This document shows, piece by piece, positions 53,955 to 62,851 of a DNA stretch of 64,000 nucleotides. The DNA is from Streptomyces sp. NBC_00554. Its GTDB lineage: Bacteria > Actinomycetota > Actinomycetes > Streptomycetales > Streptomycetaceae. Location of the stretch: contig NZ_CP107799.1 of NCBI RefSeq assembly GCF_041431135.1, positions 558,001 to 622,000 of the forward strand, read 5' to 3'. The translations under genes and the position numbers were made by a program. Position 1 is the first letter of the stretch, and each line of letters begins with the position of its first letter. The notes beneath the pieces were generated by a model, which was not told where the DNA came from, did not search any database, and saw nothing but the letters and a program-made list of their open reading frames with translations.

Positions 53955-54938
53955 CTACCAGCGGCCCTCCACCTGCTCCTTGATCCGCCGCTCGTAGAGG
54001 TCCTCGACCGCGTCGAGGGTCTTCTGCGACAGCTCGGGCAGCTTTGCCGCCGCCGCGTTGGCGCGGGCCTGCTCCGGGGAACGGGCGCCCGGGATCACCG
54101 TGGTCACACCGGGCTGCTGGATGATCCAGCGCAGCGCCAGCTGGGCGGGGGTGGCGCCTTCCGGGGCGAGGGAGGAGAACTCGGCCGCCGCCTCCACGCC
54201 GGTCGCGTAGTCGACGCCGGAGAAGGTCTCGCCCTGGTCGAAGGACTCGCCGTGGCGGTTGAACGTGCGGTGGTCGTCCGCCGCGAAGACCGTGTCCTTG
54301 GTGTACTTGCCGGAGAGCAGGCCGGAGGCCAGCGGGACACGGGCGATGATGGCGACGCCCGCCTCCTGCGCCGCCGGGAGCACCTGCCGCAGGGGCTTCA
54401 TGCGGAACGCGTTGAGGATGATCTGGACGCTCGCCACATGGGGGCGGGCGATCGCCGTCAGCGCCTCCTCGCACGTCTCGACGCTCACGCCGTACGCGGC
54501 GATCCGCTCCTCCTCGACGAGGGCGTCGAGGGCGTCGAACACCTCACCGGAGGAGTAGACCGGCGTCGGCGGGCAGTGCAGCTGCACGAGGTCGAGGCGG
54601 TCGACGCCGAGGTTGCGGCGGGAACGGTCGTTCCAGGCGCGGAAGTTGTCGAGGACGTAGTTCTCCGGGATCTGGTCGACGCGGCGGCCCATCTTGGTGG
54701 CGACCAGCACATGCAGGTCCGGCCTGCCGCGCAGGAAGGTCGAGATCGTCTGCTCGCTCCGCCCGTCGCCGTACACGTCGGCCGTGTCGAAGAAGGTCAC
54801 CCCCGACTCGGCTGCCGCCTCGAGCACAGCCAGGGCGTCCTGATCACTCACGTCGCCCCAGTCCGCCCCCAACTGCCACGTGCCGAGACCGATGACCGAA
54901 GCCTGCTGACCTGACCTGCCGAATACGCGCTCGTCCAT
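53955..54938 (-). CDS. Aldo/keto reductase
   Basis: 327 residues from the ATG at 54938. It has a (beta/alpha)8 NADPH-dependent reductase fold: the N-terminal GLGTWQLGADWG, FFDTADVYGDGRSEQ with catalytic Asp and Tyr, VATKMGRR with the lysine, and DLVQLHCPP with His. The cofactor segment TTVIPGARSPEQARAN is the family's C-terminal phosphate clamp. It would reduce a carbonyl compound; the physiological substrate is unknown. Its start lies 160 bases from the divergent cholesterol oxidase-like gene. Confidence 0.88.
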   Translation of the reverse strand: MDERVFGRSGQQASVIGLGTWQLGADWGDVSDQDALAVLEAAAESGVTFFDTADVYGDGRSEQTISTFLRGRPDLHVLVATKMGRRVDQIPENYVLDNFRAWNDRSRRNLGVDRLDLVQLHCPPTPVYSSGEVFDALDALVEEERIAAYGVSVETCEEALTAIARPHVASVQIILNAFRMKPLRQVLPAAQEAGVAIIARVPLASGLLSGKYTKDTVFAADDHRTFNRHGESFDQGETFSGVDYATGVEAAAEFSSLAPEGATPAQLALRWIIQQPGVTTVIPGARSPEQARANAAAAKLPELSQKTLDAVEDLYERRIKEQVEGRW

Positions 54939-55031
54939 GCCGTCAGTCTGGCACCTCCCCGCCCTCGTGAAGGACGCCACCCCAACCGGTCATACCTGTG
55001 CGTCCGCAAAGAACCTCCTATGAGGGTTTGT

Positions 55032-55054
55032 CACTCGAATGAGTGAAGCGCTTC
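55032..55054. promoter_or_regulatory. Two abutting palindromes before the cholesterol oxidase gene
   Basis: CACTCGAATGAGTG (55032-55045) and GAAGCGCTTC (55045-55054) share one base. The second has the central CG/GC dyad seen in LacI-type operators. They lie about 45-65 bases upstream of the start codon. Confidence 0.5.
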
Positions 55055-55098
55055 GACAGTGGACTGATTCGTGTCAACCGCTGCCTAGCGTGGAACAC

Positions 55099-56838
55099 AT
55101 GACCGAATCTTCAAGAGGTGAAGAGCCCTCCGCATGGTCGCGCCGAGGGTTCCTGCTGACCGCCGCCGCGCTCGCCGCCGGTTCCCAAGTCGTGCTCCAG
55201 GGCCGGGCCGAGGCGGCCGCCGAACTGCCCGGGTTCCCCGAGGACGTCGACGTCTACCGGTCGGCGTACCGCAACTGGGACGGGGAGATCACCGCCGTCG
55301 GACTGTGGGCCTGTGCGCCCGGCGACGCGGACCAGGTCGTCCAGGTGGTCAACTGGGCCCGGCAGCAGGGCTGGACGGTGCGCGCACGGGGCTCCTCCCA
55401 CGGCTGGTCGCCCTTGACCATCCCAGCGGGGACCGAGGCGGACGCTCCCGTGCTGCTGGTCGACACCGTCCCCGGCCTGACCGGTCTTTCGCTGGAGTCC
55501 ACCACCCCCGCCGCCGCCGTCCGGGCCGGCACGGGCGTCACACTCGAGACGCTGCTCGGCTTCCTGGAAGACCGCGGTCTCGGCCTCACCGCGACCCCTG
55601 CCCCCGGTGACCTGACGCTCGGCGGCGCGCTGGCCATCGACGCCCACGGCACCGCGGTTCCCGCCGACGGCGAGAGCAGGCTGCCCGGACACACGTACGG
55701 CTCGCTCAGCAACCTTGTGCTGTCGCTGACGGCGGTGGTCTGGGACGCGGACAGCGACGCCTATGTGCTGCGCACCTTCGGGCGGGACGACGCTGACTGC
55801 GCTGCGCTCCTCACCCATCTGGGCCGCGCCCTGATCACCGAGGTCGTGCTGCGCGCGGGCGCGAACACCAACCTGCGCTGTGTCAGCCGTACCGACATCC
55901 CCGCCGCCGAGCTCTTCGCGGCGCCGGGCGGCGACAGCGGCAGACGTACCTTCGCGAGTTTCCTGGACGAGGCGGGGCGCGCGGAGGCGATCTGGTTCGC
56001 GTTCACCGAGTTCCCCTGGCTGAAGATCTGGAGCGTCACCCCCAGCAAGCCGCTGACCTCGCGCCGCGTGACCTCGCCGTACAACTATCCCTTCTCTGAC
56101 AACGTCCCCACGGTCGTGGCCGACCTCGCCGGACGGATCGTGTCCGACGCGGCCTGGTACCTGGCTCCGGTCCTGGGCAACGCGCAGTTCACCGCGGCCG
56201 CCGTGGGACTGACCGCCACGCTGTCCGCGGACATCTGGGGGCCGTCCAAGAACACGCTGCTCTACATCAAGCCCACCACCCTGCGGGTGACCGCCAACGG
56301 CTATGCCGTGCACACCTCGCGAGCCGAAGTGCAGCGTGTCGTCGCCGAGTTCACCGCGTTCTACCGGGAACTGCTCACCACCTACGCCGCCCGCGGGAGC
56401 TATCCCGTCAACGGATCGGTCGAGATCCGGGTGACCGGCCTCGACGAGCCGTCCGACGCCGACTCGACGGACGCCCGCGCACCTCTGCTGTCGGCGTTGC
56501 GGCCCCGGGCCGACCATCCCGAGTGGGACACGGCCGTCTGGCTGGACGTGCTCACCCTGCCGGGCACCGCCGACGCGGCCGCGTTCTACCGGGAGTTGGA
56601 GCGCTTCCTTCTCACCACGTACGACGGCGGGCACGCCCTCACCCGCGTCGAGTGGTCCAAGGGCTGGGCCTACACCGACGAGGCCGCGTGGTCGGACCAG
56701 GAAGTCATCGGCTCCGCCGTCCCCGCCTCCTTCGACGACGGCGAAGGACCGGACTGGGAGCAGACGGCTGGCGTACTGGACCGGCTCGACCCGCACCGGG
56801 TGTACGACAACGCCTTCCTCAGGCAGTTGTTCCCGTGA
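55099..56838 (+). CDS. Secreted FAD-dependent cholesterol oxidase-like protein (VAO type, covalent flavin)
   Basis: 579 residues from ATG at 55099. A twin-arginine signal (WSRRGFLLTAAALAAGS) exports it folded. The FAD_binding_4 domain has VRARGSSHGWSPL, in which His101 is the likely covalent flavin attachment, and PGDLTLGGALAIDAHG. The rest matches the cholesterol-oxidase substrate-binding domain, with NTLLYIKPTTLR, IRVTGLDEP and HALTRVEWSKGWAY. Class II enzymes oxidise 3-beta-hydroxysterols with O2, giving the ketosteroid and H2O2. Its 3' end overlaps the convergent TMEM175-like gene by 20 bases. Confidence 0.9.
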   Translation: MTESSRGEEPSAWSRRGFLLTAAALAAGSQVVLQGRAEAAAELPGFPEDVDVYRSAYRNWDGEITAVGLWACAPGDADQVVQVVNWARQQGWTVRARGSSHGWSPLTIPAGTEADAPVLLVDTVPGLTGLSLESTTPAAAVRAGTGVTLETLLGFLEDRGLGLTATPAPGDLTLGGALAIDAHGTAVPADGESRLPGHTYGSLSNLVLSLTAVVWDADSDAYVLRTFGRDDADCAALLTHLGRALITEVVLRAGANTNLRCVSRTDIPAAELFAAPGGDSGRRTFASFLDEAGRAEAIWFAFTEFPWLKIWSVTPSKPLTSRRVTSPYNYPFSDNVPTVVADLAGRIVSDAAWYLAPVLGNAQFTAAAVGLTATLSADIWGPSKNTLLYIKPTTLRVTANGYAVHTSRAEVQRVVAEFTAFYRELLTTYAARGSYPVNGSVEIRVTGLDEPSDADSTDARAPLLSALRPRADHPEWDTAVWLDVLTLPGTADAAAFYRELERFLLTTYDGGHALTRVEWSKGWAYTDEAAWSDQEVIGSAVPASFDDGEGPDWEQTAGVLDRLDPHRVYDNAFLRQLFP

Positions 56839-57481
56839 CCCCCGGCGCCTGCTGCTCAGGCGTCTTCGGACCTCGGAGCAGCGGGCGCGCCGCGACCGCC
56901 AGGAGCCACCAGTACTTGCCGGCCGTGGGCGAGGCGAAGGCCACCGGAATCGAGGTGGCGAAAACGCCGAGGAGCAACAGGCTTCGCCGGAGGGCATCCT
57001 TGATGCGCCCGGGCTCCACGGACGCCACGGCGAGGGACGGCCGCACCAGCAGACGGGCGGCCATTGCGGCGAGCAGCGCGATGCCGAGTGTGATCGTCGC
57101 GGCGTAGAAAACGGTGGCCGCGGCAGTATCGCCGTACTCATTGAGGAGCCGCGTGGGGAACGGGAGCGCGGCAACCACGGCGAGCAGGGCGAGATAGAGG
57201 TAGAGCAACCAGCGGTCGAGCGTGGCGACCAGGTGGAACAGCGCGTGCTGTGCCAGCCAGAGCGCACCGATCACGGCGAAGCTCAGCAGGTACGAGCCCA
57301 TCTTGGGCACGGCGTCCCGCAACGCCGCACCGACCTCGGAGTCGGCGAGCCCTTCGGGAACGGTGATGTCCAACGCCAGCAGCGTGATGGCGATCGCGAA
57401 CACCGCGTCACCGAAGAAGAGGAGGCGTTCCACGCCGATCACGGTTTCGCGGCGCGGGAGTCGGAGCGTGCGGTTGTTCAT
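56819..57481 (-). CDS. TMEM175/DUF1211 family membrane protein (potassium channel-like)
   Basis: 220 residues from the ATG at 57481; the upstream open frame to 57649 is not conserved. The signature RLLFFGDAVFAIAITLLALD corresponds to the RxxxFSDAVFAIAITLL helix that lines the pore of prokaryotic TMEM175 K+ channels; the Ser of FSD is Gly here. Six membrane helices are visible. Bacterial members form tetrameric, leak-type cation channels. Its tail overlaps the cholesterol oxidase gene. Confidence 0.85.
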   Translation of the reverse strand: MNNRTLRLPRRETVIGVERLLFFGDAVFAIAITLLALDITVPEGLADSEVGAALRDAVPKMGSYLLSFAVIGALWLAQHALFHLVATLDRWLLYLYLALLAVVAALPFPTRLLNEYGDTAAATVFYAATITLGIALLAAMAARLLVRPSLAVASVEPGRIKDALRRSLLLLGVFATSIPVAFASPTAGKYWWLLAVAARPLLRGPKTPEQQAPGVTGTTA

Positions 57482-57799
57482 GGGGCAGCACCACTGGGAG
57501 TCGTGGGGGTGGGTGAGCCGGTTCGAGCGGAGCGTTGTCGAACCGGGCGCGAGGCTGAAGTCGTGGGACGCCTCGTTGAGCTCATGAAATACCACGAGCG
57601 GCTGTGAATCCTTCAACTCCTGGCGCGGGCCCCCCGTTTCAAGGTCCACTTCACTTTCAAGGCCCCCTTAATTCACATCTTGAGTTTACGTCTTGACGTG
57701 CCTGGTTCAGACCAATAGGTTCACCGATCACCAGCGTCCCATGCATGCGTTCATCGCTCACGGACGTGAACCCCCCACTTCAGCCACGTGTGAAGGGCT
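57482..57799. other. Intergenic region upstream of the chitinase operon
   Basis: 318 bases without a supported gene. It holds the promoters of the divergent TMEM175-like and chitinase genes, an AT-richer stretch around 57640-57720 (unusual for this window), and the promoter plus DasR-like site described separately. Short frames here lack coding character. Confidence 0.7.
57693..57721 (+). promoter_or_regulatory. Chitinase promoter with a DasR-like (dre) site in the spacer
   Basis: A -35 hexamer TTGACG (57693-57698) and a -10 hexamer TAGGTT (57716-57721) are 17 bases apart, a good vegetative-type promoter. Between them lies TGGTTCAGACCA (57703-57714), matching 10 of 12 bases of the TGGTCTAGACCA core bound by DasR, the N-acetylglucosamine-sensing repressor of Streptomyces chitin utilisation. 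Binding there would block RNA polymerase. Confidence 0.7.
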
Positions 57800-59203
57800 G
57801 TGATCATCTTGATCGCCAGACAATCCCTTGCGCGCTCCGCCGCCCTGCGCGGCACGCTCGCCACGATCATGCTCACTCTCTCCGTCGGCGCCCTCAGCGC
57901 CTCACCCGCCGCGGCCGCCACCGGCACGATCACCGGCCTCGCCGGCAAGTGCCTGGACGTCGCCGGGGCGAGCTCCGCGAACGGCACGGCCGTACAGCTC
58001 TACGACTGCAACGGCACCGCCGCCCAGCAGTGGACGGTCGGCTCCGACGGGACCATCCGCGCCCTGGGCAAATGCCTTGACGTCACCGGCAATTCGACCG
58101 CGGACGGGGCCAGGCTCCAACTGTGGGACTGCGCCGGCAGCGCCAACCAGAAGTGGACGGTCTCCGCGGCCCGCGACCTCGTCGGTACGCAGTCCAACAA
58201 GTGTGCCGACGTCACGGGCAACACTTCGGCCAACGGCACCCCCATCCAGATCTGGACCTGTGGCGGCGCCGCGAACCAGAAGTGGACCGCGCCCGCCGCG
58301 GACACGACCCCGCCTCCCACCACCTCCGCGCCGATGGCGGTGGCCCCGTACATCTACAACGGCTGGGGCAGCCCGCCCAGCCCCACCACCGTCATGAACG
58401 CCACCGGCGTCAAGTGGTTCACCCTTGCGTTCGTCCTCAGCAACGGCTACTGCAACCCGCAGTGGGACGGCAGCCGCGCGCTGACCGGCGGGGTCGACCA
58501 GACGACCGTGAACACCGTGCGCGCCAACGGCGGTGACGTCATCCCGTCGTTCGGCGGCTACAGCGGCAACAAGCTGGAGAGTTCCTGCTCCAGCGCAGGT
58601 GAACTGGCGGCCGCGTACCAGAAGGTCATCAACGCCTACGGGCTCAAGGCCATTGACATCGATATCGAGGCCGACGCCTACAGCAACGCGACGGTCCAGC
58701 AGCGCACCGTGGACGCCCTCAAGACGATCAAGGCCAACAACCCGGGCATCAAGGTGTACGTCACCATCGGCACCGGGCAGAGCGGACCCGACACCAGCCT
58801 CATCAACCGGGCCGCGGCCTCCGGGCTCACCGTCGACGGCTGGACGATCATGCCGTTCGACTTCGGCGGGGCCGGCCAGAACATGGGCACGCTCACCATC
58901 CAGGCGGCCGAGGGCCTCAAGACGGCGCTCAAGAACGCGTACGGATACACCGACGACCAGGCGTACCGGGGCATGGGCATCTCGTCCATGAACGGGATCA
59001 CCGACGTCAACGAGACGGTCACCCCCGCCAACTTCGAGACCATCCTCAGCTACGCGCAGCAGCACCACCTGGCGCGGCTGACGTTCTGGTCGGTCAACCG
59101 CGACCGCCCCTGCTCCGGCGCCTACCCGAACGACGACACGTGCTCCGGCGTGGCCCAGACCGCCTGGCAGTTCACCAGCATCTTCGCCAGGTACACCGGC
59201 TGA
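57800..59203 (+). CDS. Secreted GH18 chitinase with N-terminal ricin-type lectin domain
   Basis: 467 residues with a GTG start at 57800. The signal peptide (to about residue 40, ASPAAAA) is followed by a ricin B beta-trefoil of three repeats (GKCLDVAGASSANGTAVQLY, GKCLDVTGNS, NKCADVTGNT), then the linker DTTPPPTTSAP and a GH18 barrel. The catalytic motif is DIDIE, with Asp286, Asp288 and general acid Glu290; VIPSFGGYSG is the other conserved strand. It cleaves chitin, or another N-acetylglucosaminyl glycan, outside the cell. It is the first gene of three encoding lectin-bearing exported proteins, behind a promoter with a DasR-like site. Confidence 0.92.
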   Translation: MIILIARQSLARSAALRGTLATIMLTLSVGALSASPAAAATGTITGLAGKCLDVAGASSANGTAVQLYDCNGTAAQQWTVGSDGTIRALGKCLDVTGNSTADGARLQLWDCAGSANQKWTVSAARDLVGTQSNKCADVTGNTSANGTPIQIWTCGGAANQKWTAPAADTTPPPTTSAPMAVAPYIYNGWGSPPSPTTVMNATGVKWFTLAFVLSNGYCNPQWDGSRALTGGVDQTTVNTVRANGGDVIPSFGGYSGNKLESSCSSAGELAAAYQKVINAYGLKAIDIDIEADAYSNATVQQRTVDALKTIKANNPGIKVYVTIGTGQSGPDTSLINRAAASGLTVDGWTIMPFDFGGAGQNMGTLTIQAAEGLKTALKNAYGYTDDQAYRGMGISSMNGITDVNETVTPANFETILSYAQQHHLARLTFWSVNRDRPCSGAYPNDDTCSGVAQTAWQFTSIFARYTG

Positions 59204-59259
59204 CGGACACAGCCCGCACCCCCCTCTTTTCCACCCCCCATCCACACAGGAGAAAAGCC

Positions 59260-61464
59260 GTGCCCAGACCAAAGAGAGAGTCCGGTCGCCACCGGACAGC
59301 GAAACTCCTGACCGTGGTCGCCGTCATGGCGAGCACGGTGACCGGACTCACGATCGCCTCGCCGCAGGAGGCGGCCGCCGCGCTGCCCACCGGATTCGCC
59401 ACCATGGTCAACGCGGGCAGCGGCAAGTGTCTGGACGCCAGGTCCGCGGCAACGGCCAACGGCACCGCGGTGCAGCAGTACACCTGCAACAGTTCCACGG
59501 CCCAGCAGTGGAGTCTCACCACCACCAGCGACGGCTACGTACGGATCAACAACGGCAACAACACCAACCAGGTCGTGGACGTGAGCGACGTGTCCACGGC
59601 CGACAACGCCCTCGTCCACCTGTGGGCGTACGGCGGCGGCAACAACCAGCAGTGGCTGCCCGTGGACGAGGGCGCCGGCAACTACCACTTCGTCAACCGG
59701 AACAGCGGCAAGTGCCTGGACGTGCCCAGCGCGTCGACCGCCGACAGCGTGCAGTTGGTCCAGTACACCTGCAACGGGTCCGCGGCCCAGCGGTTCCAGG
59801 TGGCGGCCGTGACCCAGCCGCCGTCCAACGGAGTCGACCTCGGCCCGAACGTGGTCGTGTTCGACCCGTCGATGTCGGCGTCGACCATCCAGACCCGGCT
59901 GAACAGCATCTTCCAGCAGCAGCAGACCAACCAGTTCGGCTCCCAGCGCTACGCCGTGATGTTCAAGCCGGGCACCTACAGCGCCGACGTCAACGTCGGC
60001 TTCTACACACAGGTCCTCGGCCTGGGCCAGTCCCCGGACTCGGTGACGATCAACGGCGCGGTGCACGCCGAGGCCGACTGGTTCCAGGGCAACGCCACCC
60101 AGAACTTCTGGCGCGGCGCCGAGAACCTCTCGGTCAACCCGACGAGCGGCGGCGACCGTTGGGCCGTTTCCCAGGCCTCGTCCTACCGGCGGATGCACGT
60201 ACGCGGCAACCTCGCCCTGGACGACGGCGGCTGGTCCAGCGGCGGTTACATGGCCGACACCAAGATCGACGGCCAGGTGAACTCCGGCAGCCAGCAGCAG
60301 TGGCTGACGCGCAACTCCCAGCTCGGCAGCTGGACCGGCTCCAACTGGAACATGGTCTTCGTCGGCAGCCAGGGTGTGCCGGCCAACAGCTTCCCCAGCC
60401 CGCCGTACACCACGGTGGCGCAGAGCCCGGTCACGCGTGAGAAGCCGTACCTGTACGTCGACAGCGCCGGCGCCTACCAGGTGTTCGTGCCGAGCCTGCG
60501 GTCGAACTCCACCGGAACCAGCTGGGCGAGCGGCACCACCGCCGGGAGCTCGCTCCCGATCGACCAGTTCTACATCGTCAAGGCCGGCTCGACCGCTTCG
60601 CAGATCAACGCCGCGCTGGCCGAGGGCAAGAACCTCCTGGTCACGCCCGGTGTCTACCACCTGGACCAGACGCTGCAGGTGAACCGTGCGGACACGGTCA
60701 TCCTCGGCCTGGGCCTCGCCACCTTCATCCCGGACAACGGCGTCACCGCGATGAAGGTCGCCGACGTCGACGGAGTCAAGATCGCGGGCGTTCTCTTCGA
60801 CGCGGGCACGACCAACTCGCAGACGCTGGTCGAGATCGGCCCGGCCGGCGCCACCGCCACCCACACCGCCAACCCGACGTCCCTGCACGACGTGTACTTC
60901 CGCGTCGGCGGCGCGGCCGTGGGCAAGGCGACCACCAGCCTCGTGGTCAACAGTGACAACGTCATCGCCGACCACATGTGGATCTGGCGCGCCGACCACG
61001 GCACCGGCGTCGGATGGACCACCAACACCGCGGACACCGGGCTCATCGTCAACGGCGACAACGTGACGGCGTACGGGCTGTTCGTGGAGCACTACCAGAA
61101 GTACCAGACGATCTGGAACGGCAACGGCGGCAAGACGTACTTCTACCAGAACGAGATGCCGTACGACCCGCCCAACCAGGCCGCCTGGATGAACGGCTCC
61201 ACGCAGGGCTACGCCGCCTACAAGGTCGCCGACTCCGTCACCAGCCATCAGGCCTGGGGGCTCGGCAGCTACTGCTACTTCAACGTCAACCCGGCCGTCG
61301 CGGCCGAGCGTGCCTACGAGGTACCGAGCAACGGCGGCACCCGTCTGACGAACATGGTGACCGTCTCCCTGGGCGGCGTGGGCACGATCCGGCATGTCGC
61401 CAACAACAACGGCGGCCCGTCCAACTCCTCCACCAACGTCGCCAACCTCGTCAGCTACCCCTGA
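59260..61464 (+). CDS. Secreted beta-helix protein with N-terminal ricin-type lectin domain
   Basis: 734 residues from the GTG at 59260, with AGGAG 7 bases upstream, 56 bases after the chitinase. A signal peptide ends near PQEAAAA. The ricin B domain (about 45-185) has QQW motifs. The large C-terminal part has pectate-lyase-like repeats (DTVILGLGLATFIPDNGVTA, VDGVKIAGVLFDAG, GLIVNGDNVTAYGLFVEHYQ) expected of a right-handed beta-helix. I recall relatives labelled adenylyl cyclase or coagulation factor 5/8; an extracellular glycan hydrolase or lyase, possibly a glucanase, is more likely. No catalytic residues can be assigned with certainty. Confidence 0.75.
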   Translation: MPRPKRESGRHRTAKLLTVVAVMASTVTGLTIASPQEAAAALPTGFATMVNAGSGKCLDARSAATANGTAVQQYTCNSSTAQQWSLTTTSDGYVRINNGNNTNQVVDVSDVSTADNALVHLWAYGGGNNQQWLPVDEGAGNYHFVNRNSGKCLDVPSASTADSVQLVQYTCNGSAAQRFQVAAVTQPPSNGVDLGPNVVVFDPSMSASTIQTRLNSIFQQQQTNQFGSQRYAVMFKPGTYSADVNVGFYTQVLGLGQSPDSVTINGAVHAEADWFQGNATQNFWRGAENLSVNPTSGGDRWAVSQASSYRRMHVRGNLALDDGGWSSGGYMADTKIDGQVNSGSQQQWLTRNSQLGSWTGSNWNMVFVGSQGVPANSFPSPPYTTVAQSPVTREKPYLYVDSAGAYQVFVPSLRSNSTGTSWASGTTAGSSLPIDQFYIVKAGSTASQINAALAEGKNLLVTPGVYHLDQTLQVNRADTVILGLGLATFIPDNGVTAMKVADVDGVKIAGVLFDAGTTNSQTLVEIGPAGATATHTANPTSLHDVYFRVGGAAVGKATTSLVVNSDNVIADHMWIWRADHGTGVGWTTNTADTGLIVNGDNVTAYGLFVEHYQKYQTIWNGNGGKTYFYQNEMPYDPPNQAAWMNGSTQGYAAYKVADSVTSHQAWGLGSYCYFNVNPAVAAERAYEVPSNGGTRLTNMVTVSLGGVGTIRHVANNNGGPSNSSTNVANLVSYP

Positions 61465-61483
61465 CATACGGGAAGGATCGTCC

Positions 61484-62794
61484 ATGCGCATCAGCAGTTC
61501 CGGTCCGGCACGTGCGGCATTGAAGGTACTTGTCCTGCTGGCGACGTTGCTCGGCCTGGCGGCACCACCCGCCGCCCAGGCGAGCACCGCCGCCCAGACC
61601 AGCACCGCCGCCGCCCCGTTCAAGGTGCTCGCCCTCTACAGCGGCACCTGGGACGCCGCGCACATCGACTTCGTCAAGGACGCGAACGACTGGTTCCCCA
61701 AGCAGGCCGCGGCCAACGGCTTCACCTACACGGCCAGCAACAACTGGGACCTGCTCAGCAACGGTGGCGTCAACGCGTACCAAGTCGTGCTGTTCCTCGA
61801 CGACTTGCCGCAGACGTCCGCCCAGCGGGCGGGGTTCGAGACGTACATGCGAGGTGGCGGCGCCTGGCTGGGCTTCCATGTCTCGGCGTTCACGACCAAT
61901 GCGTCGGCCTGGTCGTGGTACCACAACACGCTGCTGGGCTCCGGTAACTTCTCGACGAACACCTGGGGTCCCACGGCAACGGTCCTGAAGGTCGAGGACC
62001 GTACGCACGCGTCCACCAAGAACCTGCCGGCCACGTTCACCTCGTCGGTCAGCGAGTGGTACAGCTGGTCCAACGATCTGCGGCAGAACCCGAACATCAA
62101 GATCCTGGCCTCGATCGACGCCAGCGGCTTCCCGGTGGGCACGGATCCCAACCAGACGTGGTACAGCGGCTATTACCCGATCGTGTGGACCAACACGCAG
62201 TACAAGATGCTGTACGCGAACTTCGGCCACAACGCGATGAACTACACGACCAACACGCGTCTGTCGTCGACGTTCGCGAGCGCGACCCAGAACCAGTTCC
62301 TGCTGGACGGTCTCAAGTGGCTGGGCGGGGCCGACACCACGACCCCGCCGGAGGACTCGATCTCCGAGACCTCCTGGTACTCACTGACGAACGCCGGCAA
62401 CGGCACCTGCGTGGACGCCCGTTCGGCCGCCACGGCGAACGGAACCGCGATCCAGCAGTACGCCTGCAACGGCACGCAGGCGCAGCAGTTCCAGTTCCGC
62501 TCGACCGACAGCGGTTACCGGCAGGCCGGTATCCGCACTAGCCCGCAGCAGGTCATCGACGTGGCCGGCGTCTCCACAGCCGACAACGCGGTGCTCCAGC
62601 TGTGGACCTACGGGGGCGGACAGAACCAGCAGTGGCTTCCGGTGAAGGAGAGCACCGGGCGCTACCACTTCACGGCCCGCCACAGCGGCAAGTGCCTGAG
62701 TGCGGCGAGTGCTGCCACGAACAGCGTTCAGCTCACTCAGCGAGCGTGCGACGGCTCCGCCGCGCAGAGTTTCACGCTCACTGCACAGCCCTGA
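61484..62794 (+). CDS. Secreted ThuA-domain protein with C-terminal ricin-type lectin domain
   Basis: 436 residues from the ATG at 61484, behind GGAAGGA, 19 bases after the beta-helix gene. A signal peptide ends near AAQAS. The ThuA-like domain (about 45-290) is a class I glutamine-amidotransferase-like fold: FKVLALYSGTWDAAHIDFVK, VVLFLDDLPQTSAQRAGFE and GGGAWLGFHVSAF. It often occurs in sugar-utilisation proteins, with unknown activity. The C-terminal beta-trefoil (about 305-436) closely resembles the N-terminal lectin of the preceding gene, including CVDARSAATANGTAIQQY. The three genes probably bind one common polymer. Confidence 0.85.
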   Translation: MRISSSGPARAALKVLVLLATLLGLAAPPAAQASTAAQTSTAAAPFKVLALYSGTWDAAHIDFVKDANDWFPKQAAANGFTYTASNNWDLLSNGGVNAYQVVLFLDDLPQTSAQRAGFETYMRGGGAWLGFHVSAFTTNASAWSWYHNTLLGSGNFSTNTWGPTATVLKVEDRTHASTKNLPATFTSSVSEWYSWSNDLRQNPNIKILASIDASGFPVGTDPNQTWYSGYYPIVWTNTQYKMLYANFGHNAMNYTTNTRLSSTFASATQNQFLLDGLKWLGGADTTTPPEDSISETSWYSLTNAGNGTCVDARSAATANGTAIQQYACNGTQAQQFQFRSTDSGYRQAGIRTSPQQVIDVAGVSTADNAVLQLWTYGGGQNQQWLPVKESTGRYHFTARHSGKCLSAASAATNSVQLTQRACDGSAAQSFTLTAQP

Positions 62795-62809
62795 CCGGTC
62801 CGTGCGCAA

Positions 62810-62843
62810 GGTGCCCCCGCCGCGATCCAGCGGCGGGGGCACC
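62810..62843. terminator. Strong bidirectional terminator at the end of the lectin operon
   Basis: A 14-bp perfect stem (GGTGCCCCCGCCGC with its complement) has a 6-base loop. It lies between the ThuA gene and the convergent GH105-type gene, and could serve both. Confidence 0.85.
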
Positions 62844-62851
62844 GTCATGAA

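Noticed and set aside
59122..61623. 833-codon minus-strand frame
   Set aside because: It is a shadow of the beta-helix gene; the Val/Gly/Asp-rich translation has no domain, and the sense frame has a signal peptide and lectin motifs.
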